From Clostridiaceae bacterium (GTDB lineage Bacteria; Bacillota; Clostridia; Oscillospirales; Acutalibacteraceae): DNA of 5,096 bases. The notes under the pieces are model-generated. The model searched no databases and had not been told where the DNA came from. It saw nothing but the letters and a program-made list of their open reading frames with translations. The position numbers were made by a program, and so were the translations under genes. Location: NCBI GenBank assembly GCA_016292705.1, contig JAEDHZ010000132.1:1-5096 (forward strand), read 5' to 3'. The stretch's first letter is position 1. Every line of letters starts with the position of its first letter. Positions 1 through 5,096 of this stretch are shown here, in pieces.

Positions 1-801
1 CACAATGCTTTTGCTGCTATCTATGAAGGTCGTTATCTTGCAGGTATTGCTGCAGGTATGAAGCTCAACGAGATGATCAAGGACGGAAAAATCAAAGCTG
101 ACGAAGCTAAGATCGGTTATGTTGGCGCATTCAACTATGCAGAAGTTGTTTCCGGCCTCACCTCTTTCTTCCTTGGCGCCCGTTCAGTTTGCGAAAGCGC
201 AACAATGAAGGTTACCTACACCAACTCCTGGTTCGACATCGCTCTTGAGCGTGAAGCTGCTCTCAGCCTCATCAAGGACGGTTGCGTTCTCATCAGCCAG
301 CACGCTGACTCAGAAGGCGCTCCGAAGGCTTGCGAAGAGAATAGTGTTCCCAATGTTGCATATAACATTGACACCTCCTCAATGGGTCCGAACACCGCTC
401 TCATCTCCTCAAAGATCAATTGGTCTCCGTACTATGAACTTATCATCAACGCTGTTGCAAAGAGCGAAGAAATCCCCGCAGATTGGTGCGGCACCCTTGC
501 AACCGGTTCAGTTCAGCTCACAAAGCTCAACGAAAAGGTTGCAGCTGAAGGCACTCAGGCAGCTATCGACGAAGCTATGGCTAAGCTTGAAAAGGGCGAA
601 CTCAATGTTTATGACATTGACACCTTCACCGTTGACGGAAAGAAGCTTGATTCCTATAAGGCTGATGTTATCCCCGACGAGAAGTTCGAAAAGGATACCG
701 AAGTTGTTAAGGACGGCGTCTTCTGCGAGTCAGATGTTGACGGTATGAGAAGTGCTCCGTACTTTGACATCATGTACATTGACGGCATCAGCGAGAAATA
801 A
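1..801 (+). CDS. BMP-family ABC transporter substrate-binding protein, N-terminus cut off by window edge
   Basis: This is the extracellular ligand-binding lipoprotein of a nucleoside-type ABC importer (BMP/PnrA/BmpA family). The reading frame is open from base 1, and the first codons (HNAFAAIYEGRYLAGIAAGM) match the family's conserved YEGRYLAGxxAG segment, so the ATG at 58 is internal. The 266 visible residues are the C-terminal two thirds of a protein usually 340-400 residues long; the signal peptide and lipobox lie outside the window. Family landmarks are KIGYVGAF (from about 109), SQHADS (295-312), where the ligand pocket Asp usually sits, VAYNID (near 355-372), and the INWSPYY segment (about 415-435). 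The C-terminal part, with VDGKK, VIPDEK and the MRSAPYFDIMYIDG end, is charged and typical. It is the first gene of the visible operon and is followed by a hairpin terminator. Family assignment is confident. Nucleoside specificity is inferred from the family; riboflavin or another ligand remains possible. Confidence 0.93.
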   Translation, partial: HNAFAAIYEGRYLAGIAAGMKLNEMIKDGKIKADEAKIGYVGAFNYAEVVSGLTSFFLGARSVCESATMKVTYTNSWFDIALEREAALSLIKDGCVLISQHADSEGAPKACEENSVPNVAYNIDTSSMGPNTALISSKINWSPYYELIINAVAKSEEIPADWCGTLATGSVQLTKLNEKVAAEGTQAAIDEAMAKLEKGELNVYDIDTFTVDGKKLDSYKADVIPDEKFEKDTEVVKDGVFCESDVDGMRSAPYFDIMYIDGISEK

Positions 802-817
802 TCATTTGCAAAAATGA
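802..817 (+). other. small inverted repeat right after the binding-protein stop codon
   Basis: TCATTT (802-807) and AAATGA (812-817) are perfect reverse complements around a GCAA loop, which is a GNRA-type tetraloop. In RNA this gives a 6-bp AU-rich stem starting on the base after the TAA. The stem is weak and has no T-tract of its own, so it is not a terminator alone. It could help protect the 3' end of the message together with the stronger hairpin just downstream, or be chance. Confidence 0.35.
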
Positions 818-822
818 ATATC

Positions 823-860
823 CGGGCGAGGCTTTCGCTTCGCCCGATTTTCGTTTTTTT
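823..860 (+). terminator. intra-operon hairpin with T-tract (partial Rho-independent terminator)
   Basis: The arms 823-832 (CGGGCGAGGC) and 837-846 (GCTTCGCCCG) pair over 10 bp with a single G-U pair, around a TTTC loop. They are followed by ATTTTCG and then seven T (854-860). This is a textbook intrinsic terminator structure. It lies between the binding-protein gene and the ATPase gene of the same transporter, so it most likely ends a large share of transcripts, leaving excess binding-protein mRNA and a smaller read-through message for the ATPase and permeases. No convincing new promoter was seen between 860 and 914, which supports read-through. Confidence 0.85.
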
Positions 861-913
861 GAAAAGAAGACAAATTGATGTTTTTGTTTTGTTTTGAAAA
901 AAATGAAGACACT

Positions 914-919
914 GGAGGT
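914..919 (+). promoter_or_regulatory. ribosome binding site that decides the ATPase start
   Basis: GGAGGT is the only strong Shine-Dalgarno match ahead of the ATPase gene. It directly abuts an in-frame ATG at 920 (zero spacing, normally too close to work) and lies 9 bases before an in-frame TTG at 929, which is normal spacing. This favours TTG 929 as the start; ATG 920 remains possible because it adds only three codons. Confidence 0.7.
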
Positions 920-928
920 ATGAAGACG

Positions 929-2467
929 TTGGAAACACCGGCAATCGAATTGAAAAACATCAGCAAAACTTTCGGTTCAATCAAGGCAAACCAGCATGTT
1001 AATCTGACTGTTAAAAACGGCGAAATCCTTTCTCTGCTCGGCGAAAACGGAAGCGGAAAAACAACACTGATGAACATGATTTCGGGAATCTATTTTCCGG
1101 ATGAAGGTCAGATCTTCATTGACGGAAAGGAAGTTGTTATCCGCTCCCCCAAGGATGCTTTCGACCACAAAATCGGAATGATTCACCAGCACTTCAAGCT
1201 TGTTGACATCTTCACCGCTGCGGAAAACATTGTTCTCGGTCTCAAGGAAAGCGGGAAGTATAACATCAGGCAGGTTTCCGCCCGTGTTGCCGAAATCAGC
1301 GCAAAATATGGCTTTGACATTGATCCGATGAAGAAAATATATGAAATGTCCGTTTCCGAAAAGCAGACCGTTGAAATCATCAAAGTTCTTTATCGGGGAG
1401 CGAACATTCTCATCCTTGACGAGCCGACAGCAGTTCTCACTCCGCAGGAAACGCAAAAGCTCTTTACCGTTCTGCGCCGTATGCGTGACGACGGAAAAGC
1501 AATTGTTATTATTACCCATAAGCTCCATGAGGTTCTTTCACTTTCTGACAGAGTCTCCGTACTCAGAAAAGGTGAATTTATCGGCACGGTCAACACAAGC
1601 GAAACGAATGAAGATGAGCTCACAGAAATGATGGTCGGAAAAAAGGTCAGCCTCAACATTGAACGCAGCGAGCCGGATAATCCGCAGGACAGACTTGTTG
1701 TTGAACACATCAACTGCAAGAACCGTGACGGCGTCAAGGTTCTTGATGACATCTCTTTCACCGCAAAGGGCGGAGAAATCCTCGGTATTGCGGGAATTGC
1801 CGGAAGCGGTCAGCGCGAATTGCTTGAAGCTATTGCAGGTCTCCAGCACCTTGAATCCGGCGAGATAAAATATAACAATCCGAAAACGGGCACAACGGAA
1901 AACCTACGGGACAAAACTCCCCTCCAGATAAGGGAGCTCGGCGTCCGCCTTTCCTTTGTTCCCGAAGACAGACTCGGAATGGGTCTTGTCGGCAACATGG
2001 ATATCATCGACAACATGATGCTGCGTTCCTACAGAAAGGGAAAGTCCCTTTTCCTTGAGCGCAAGCAGCCGAAATCACTTGCTCAAAGAATTATCAACGA
2101 CCTTGAGGTTGTCACCCCGGGAGCAACAACACCGGTCAGAAGACTTTCCGGCGGTAATGTTCAAAAGGTTCTTGTCGGCCGGGAAATTGCAGCAGCTCCC
2201 ACAGTTCTTATGGCTGCCTATCCGGTCCGCGGTCTTGACATCAACTCCTCATATCTCATTTATAACCTGCTCAACGAGCAGAAAAAGAACGGCGTTGCCG
2301 TCATTTTCGTCGGCGAAGACCTTGATGTTCTTGTTGAGCTTTGCGACCGCATAATGGTTATCGGTTCAGGCAGAGTTACCGGCATTGTTGACGGAAAAAC
2401 CGCCAACAAAAATGAGCTTGGTCTTCTTATGACAAAAACACAGCAGGGAGGCGAAAAGGATGAGTAA
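929..2467 (+). CDS. nucleoside-type ABC transporter ATP-binding protein with two ATPase domains (NupO/YufO-like)
   Basis: This cytoplasmic ATPase powers the importer. It has two ABC domains in one chain, 512 residues from TTG 929 (515 from ATG 920), the usual family length. Domain 1 has Walker A GENGSGKTT (1040-1066), the Q-loop in GMIHQHF, Walker B ILILDEPT with the DE pair at residues 164-165, and the H-loop in IITHKLHE. Its signature is SVSEKQ (1349-1366), where relatives often have SVGxQQ, so the signature Gly is missing. Domain 2 has a Walker A without the Lys (GIAGSGQ, 1793-1813), an intact LSGGN signature (2144-2158) and a Walker B region lacking the acidic pair (VLMAAYPVRGLD, 2204-2239). 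Degenerate second-domain sites are normal in this family. The frame stays open upstream to ATG 878 and TTG 875, but those codons are T-rich, have only a weak purine stretch ahead, and follow closely on the terminator. The 3' end overlaps the first permease by 8 bases, indicating coupled translation. Confidence 0.93.
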   Translation: METPAIELKNISKTFGSIKANQHVNLTVKNGEILSLLGENGSGKTTLMNMISGIYFPDEGQIFIDGKEVVIRSPKDAFDHKIGMIHQHFKLVDIFTAAENIVLGLKESGKYNIRQVSARVAEISAKYGFDIDPMKKIYEMSVSEKQTVEIIKVLYRGANILILDEPTAVLTPQETQKLFTVLRRMRDDGKAIVIITHKLHEVLSLSDRVSVLRKGEFIGTVNTSETNEDELTEMMVGKKVSLNIERSEPDNPQDRLVVEHINCKNRDGVKVLDDISFTAKGGEILGIAGIAGSGQRELLEAIAGLQHLESGEIKYNNPKTGTTENLRDKTPLQIRELGVRLSFVPEDRLGMGLVGNMDIIDNMMLRSYRKGKSLFLERKQPKSLAQRIINDLEVVTPGATTPVRRLSGGNVQKVLVGREIAAAPTVLMAAYPVRGLDINSSYLIYNLLNEQKKNGVAVIFVGEDLDVLVELCDRIMVIGSGRVTGIVDGKTANKNELGLLMTKTQQGGEKDE

Positions 2468-3572
2468 GAAAAACGAAGAAAAAGTCAGAGAGCCTCTTTT
2501 CCACATTGCAAAGCGCAACTCAATGGTCTGGTGGAAAGCATGGCTCATCAGAGGCATTGCGATCCTTTCCTCGCTCGTTGTCTGTGCGCTGATTATCGTT
2601 CTGCTGACAAAGCAGAATCCGATTGAAGTTTACGCTTCAATGTTTTCCGGAAGCTTCGGAACAAAGCGAAAGGTATGGATTCTTCTCCAGAATATGTCAA
2701 TTCTTCTCTGCATTGCGCTCGCCGTTACTCCGGCGTTCAAAATGCGCTTCTGGAACCTCGGCGCTGAAGGTCAGGTTCTTGTCGGCGGTCTTGCGAGTGC
2801 TGCTTGCATGTTCTATATCGGCGACAGACTTCCGAACATCCTGCTCATTGCAATCATGTTTGTCGCTTCAATTCTCGGCGGTGTTATCTGGGGCGTTATC
2901 CCTGCTTACTTCAAAGCGAAATGGAACACGAATGAAAGCCTTTTCACCCTCATGATGAACTACATTGCAATTCAGCTTGTTTCCTTTGCAATCATGGTCT
3001 GGGTACCGAGCGGTTCCAGTGTTATGGGTGTTATCAATTCCTCCACCTCGGCAGGTTGGATACCCGATCTTTTCGGAAAGAAATATCTTTTCAATATTCT
3101 TGTTGTTGCCGTTGTTACAGTGCTGATGTTTGTTTATCTCAAATACAGTAAGCACGGCTATGAGCTTTCCGTTGTTGGCGAGAGCGAAAACACTGCACGC
3201 TACATCGGAATCAATGTTAAAAAGGTCATCGTCAGAACAATGGTTCTTTCCGGTGCAGTTTGCGGTCTTGCCGGCTTCCTTCTTGTTTCCGGAACAAACC
3301 ACACCATTTCCAAAACTCTTGCCGGAGGAAACGGCTTCACAGCCATAATGGTATCCTGGCTTGCAAAATTCAATCCCATCCTTATGATACTCACCTCTTT
3401 CCTCATAGTTTTCCTCCAGAGGGGCGCAGGCGAAATTGCAACGAATTTCCGCCTCAACGAAAGCGTTGCAGATATCCTCACAGGTGTTATCATCTTCTTC
3501 ATCATCGGCTGCGAGTTCTTTATCAATTATGAAATCAAGAGCACACACTCGAAGCACAAGGAGGGAAAATAA
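2460..3572 (+). CDS. ABC transporter permease, first of a pair (NupP/YufP-like)
   Basis: This is one of the two membrane subunits forming the import channel (BPD_transp_2 / branched-chain-type permease fold). The 370-residue length is normal for the YufP type. A charged cytoplasmic N-terminus (about residues 1-28) precedes roughly eight to nine hydrophobic segments, near 31-50, 73-91, 104-121, 126-149, 165-182, 209-227, 260-279, 293-320 and 336-357. Family motifs are FWNLGAEGQ (NLGAEGQ at 2754-2774), NESLFTLMMNYIA, and the cytoplasmic coupling stretch with VVGESENTARYIGIN (about residues 238-252), which should contact the ATPase. The C-terminus is short and basic (KSTHSKHKEGK). ATG 2460 lies 8 bases after AGGGAGG (2445-2451), which sits inside the end of the ATPase gene, so the start is well supported. 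Substrate is inferred from the operon, not from this protein. Confidence 0.93.
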   Translation: MSKKNEEKVREPLFHIAKRNSMVWWKAWLIRGIAILSSLVVCALIIVLLTKQNPIEVYASMFSGSFGTKRKVWILLQNMSILLCIALAVTPAFKMRFWNLGAEGQVLVGGLASAACMFYIGDRLPNILLIAIMFVASILGGVIWGVIPAYFKAKWNTNESLFTLMMNYIAIQLVSFAIMVWVPSGSSVMGVINSSTSAGWIPDLFGKKYLFNILVVAVVTVLMFVYLKYSKHGYELSVVGESENTARYIGINVKKVIVRTMVLSGAVCGLAGFLLVSGTNHTISKTLAGGNGFTAIMVSWLAKFNPILMILTSFLIVFLQRGAGEIATNFRLNESVADILTGVIIFFIIGCEFFINYEIKSTHSKHKEGK

Positions 3573-4556
3573 ATGCTGACAACAATTGCCTCTTTCATCA
3601 ATGCTGCAATCATTCAGGGTATTCCCCTGCTTTTCGGCGCAACCGGCGAAATTATCACTGAAAAAAGCGGAAACCTCAACCTCGGAATTCCCGGAATAAT
3701 GTATATCGGCGGAATTTCCGGCATCATCGGCGGATATCTCTATGAACACAATGTTGCCGAAACTTCAGCTTTCCTCTGCATTATCATTCCGCTTCTGTCC
3801 TCAATAATCGGCTCGGCGCTGATGTCATTCATTTACTGCTTTCTCACCATTACCCTCAAGGCTAACCAGAATGTTACCGGACTTGCTCTGACAACCTTCG
3901 GCGTTGGCGTCGGAAACTTCTTCGGCGGCTCACTTCTGAGCTTCTTCGGCGAAAGCGGTTCAATCTCCCTCATCAACACCGGACTCGCATATAAAACAAA
4001 GCTCCCCTTTGCGGACAGCCTCGGTCTTTTCGGAAGCACTTTCCTTTCTTTCGGCTTTCTTGCCTATCTTGCAATCATAATTGCGTTTGTTTCTTCCTTT
4101 GTTCTCAACAAAACAAGAGTCGGTCTGAATCTTCGTTCAATCGGCGAGAATCCGGCAACAGCAGACGCAGCCGGAATCAATGTTACCCGTTACAAGTATC
4201 TTTCAACAATCATCGGAGGAGCAATCGCAGGTCTCGGCGGTCTTTACTTTGTTATGGACTACACAGCCGGTGCATGGACAAACGACGGTTTCGGTGACAG
4301 AGGCTGGCTTGCAATTGCAATCGTTATTTTCGCACTCTGGAAGCCGAAATCAGCAATCCTCAGTTCCTTCCTTTTCGGCGGTCTATACATCATCTGCGTA
4401 TACATTCCCGGCCTTTCCTCCGCTGCAAAGGAGATCATCAAAATGCTGCCGTATCTTATTACAATCGTTGTTCTTGTTACGGTCAGCGCAAGAAAGAAAA
4501 AAGAGCACCAGCCCCCTGCAAGTCTTGGTCTGACCTATTTCCGAGAGGAAAGGTAA
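3573..4556 (+). CDS. ABC transporter permease, second of a pair (NupQ/YufQ-like)
   Basis: This is the partner membrane subunit of the channel, 327 residues, slightly longer than many YufQ-type proteins. Family hallmarks are GEIITEKSGNLNLGIPGIM near residues 25-43, NQNVTGLALTTFGVGVGNFF (about 98-117), the coupling loop IGENPATADAAGINVTRYKY (190-209), and DRGWLAIAIVIFALWKP (about 242-258). Hydrophobic segments are spread along the chain, the last near 290-304, followed by a basic tail (ARKKKEHQPP...REER) expected on the cytoplasmic side by the positive-inside rule. ATG 3573 is the base after the previous stop. AAGGAGG (3558-3564) precedes it by 8 bases, a near-ideal ribosome binding site inside the upstream gene. 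The gene closes the operon and is followed by a hairpin. It pairs with the upstream permease as a heterodimer, as is standard for this transporter class. Confidence 0.93.
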   Translation: MLTTIASFINAAIIQGIPLLFGATGEIITEKSGNLNLGIPGIMYIGGISGIIGGYLYEHNVAETSAFLCIIIPLLSSIIGSALMSFIYCFLTITLKANQNVTGLALTTFGVGVGNFFGGSLLSFFGESGSISLINTGLAYKTKLPFADSLGLFGSTFLSFGFLAYLAIIIAFVSSFVLNKTRVGLNLRSIGENPATADAAGINVTRYKYLSTIIGGAIAGLGGLYFVMDYTAGAWTNDGFGDRGWLAIAIVIFALWKPKSAILSSFLFGGLYIICVYIPGLSSAAKEIIKMLPYLITIVVLVTVSARKKKEHQPPASLGLTYFREER

Positions 4557-4580
4557 GTTTTTGAAACAGTAATTACGCTC

Positions 4581-4621
4581 AAAAAAGCTCGCCCCGTTGC
4601 CGGATTTTCCGACAACGGGGC
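4581..4621. terminator. hairpin between convergent genes, probably a shared terminator
   Basis: GCCCCGTTG (4591-4599) pairs perfectly with CAACGGGGC (4613-4621). After one C/A mismatch, CGGA (4601-4604) pairs with TCCG (4608-4611) around a TTT loop, giving 13 pairs in all. On the minus strand the hairpin is followed by GAGC and then six T (complement of A 4581-4586), a reasonable T-tract 4 bases from the stem for the minus-strand gene. On the plus strand the following bases (ATATCATATTAATTT) are AT-rich but have no solid T-run, so termination of the transporter operon is plausible but less certain. Confidence 0.75.
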
Positions 4622-4643
4622 ATATCATATTAATTTGAAAGTA

Positions 4644-5096
4644 TCAGGCACGCTTTTCAGCAAGCGTTTGAAACAAGGTCTTAAACCAGCTTAACAACGA
4701 GCGCAGGAACGATATGAGACGCTCGGCCTTGGTCTGCGGCTTTTCAAGCTTTTCATCGGCTTTCCAGTTTTCGTTATGGCAGTTTTCCTCGGTCATAGGC
4801 TGACAAACACGATTTTCATGATCAAAAACAATAAACTGTGTCCAACTGAAATCGTCAATGCAAAGCTGGCTGTCTGCATCAATAACGGTCAGAATAAGAT
4901 TCCTTTCATCTTCGGAATAGAAGCCGTGTGAGCACCCCTTGATGAACCAGGTGTAATCGGGGAACAGACAGGTTGAAGCGTCCACCTGCTTATCGGGAGA
5001 AATATACTTTCCAAGTCCCAGCGCAGAACGTTGTGCGATATATTCATCTGAAAGCGTATTATACACCGTTGATGTTGTTGCTCCAAACGATGATTT
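4644..5096 (-). CDS. unrecognised protein, C-terminal part only; possible alpha/beta-hydrolase end with amphipathic tail
   Basis: The minus-strand frame is open from the right edge to a TGA at 4644-4646. That leaves 150 visible residues, with the N-terminus outside the window; a GTG at 5066 is in frame but nothing suggests it is the start. The start of the visible part reads KSSFGATTSTVYNTLSDEY. Further on, DKQVDASTCLFPD is followed by TWFIKGCSHG. An Asp (codon 4992-4994) about 22 residues before a His-Gly (His codon 4926-4928) resembles the acid and histidine of an alpha/beta-hydrolase triad, but this is inference from spacing and style only. A strand-like LILTVID, a polar linker rich in E, N and K, and a final basic helix (about 4648-4730; ISFLRSLLSWFKTLFQTL) complete it. 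The gene is convergent with the transporter operon and probably unrelated in function. That it is a real gene is fairly likely: it fills the frame, ends before a terminator, and has no competitor. Confidence 0.7.
   Translation of the reverse strand, partial: KSSFGATTSTVYNTLSDEYIAQRSALGLGKYISPDKQVDASTCLFPDYTWFIKGCSHGFYSEDERNLILTVIDADSQLCIDDFSWTQFIVFDHENRVCQPMTEENCHNENWKADEKLEKPQTKAERLISFLRSLLSWFKTLFQTLAEKRA

Noticed and set aside
245..748. Plus-strand open frame of 167 codons in another frame of the binding-protein gene
   Set aside because: The composition is low-complexity Ser/Leu/Arg/Pro, typical of an out-of-frame shadow, while the main frame matches the BMP family throughout.
875..903. 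Possible promoter with TTGATG at 875-880 as a -35 box
   Set aside because: At 17-base spacing the -10 position is AAAAAA (898-903), not TATAAT-like, so there is no convincing promoter.
977..1528. Minus-strand open frame of 183 codons inside the ATPase gene
   Set aside because: It is antisense to conserved Walker A and Walker B coding sequence, with no ribosome binding site or recognisable domain.
2868..3749. Long open minus-strand frame (293 codons) across the two permease genes
   Set aside because: It lies opposite two clearly conserved permease genes; its translation is rich in Cys, Asn, His and Asp with no family resemblance, as expected from the complement of membrane-protein codons.
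5064..5066. GTG as the start of the minus-strand gene
   Set aside because: The frame stays open for ten more codons to the window edge and there is no Shine-Dalgarno sequence just upstream, so the codon is more likely internal to a longer gene.

Overview
The window reads as a stretch of a bacterial chromosome from a low-to-moderate GC Firmicute, most likely a gut-type clostridium (Oscillospirales/Ruminococcaceae-like). This is inferred from strong GGAGG-type ribosome binding sites, a codon usage mixing AT-rich and GC-rich choices, and protein motifs that resemble clostridial members of the families involved. The species cannot be named from the sequence alone.

About nine tenths of the window is one transport operon on the + strand. 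In order: the C-terminal part of a BMP-family (PnrA/BmpA-like) substrate-binding protein (1-801, cut off by the left edge); an intergenic gap with a strong hairpin plus T-tract (823-860); a double-domain ABC ATPase (about 929-2467); a first membrane permease (2460-3572); and a second membrane permease (3573-4556). The three downstream genes are packed tightly: the ATPase and first permease overlap by 8 bases, and the second permease starts on the base after the first one's stop. This is the standard layout of the nucleoside importers typified by Bacillus NupNOPQ (YufNOPQ) and lactococcal BmpA/NupABC. The binding protein captures the ligand outside the cell, the two permeases form the channel, and the ATPase drives import. 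The terminator-like hairpin between the binding-protein gene and the rest probably makes the binding protein more abundant than the membrane complex. Nucleosides are the most likely cargo, but related systems carry other ligands such as riboflavin, so the substrate is not proven.

At the right end, a hairpin at 4591-4621 separates the operon from a convergent minus-strand gene (4644 to beyond the right edge). That gene is not confidently recognised. Its visible part has an arrangement that could be the acid and histidine end of an alpha/beta-hydrolase, followed by a hydrophilic linker and a basic amphipathic helix at the C-terminus. No RNA genes, mobile elements, CRISPR arrays or long repeats were seen.

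Overall this is a conventional locus. The points most worth a second look are the asymmetric ATPase (one consensus and one degenerate ATP site), the ambiguous start of the ATPase gene, and the unknown tailed protein at the right edge.
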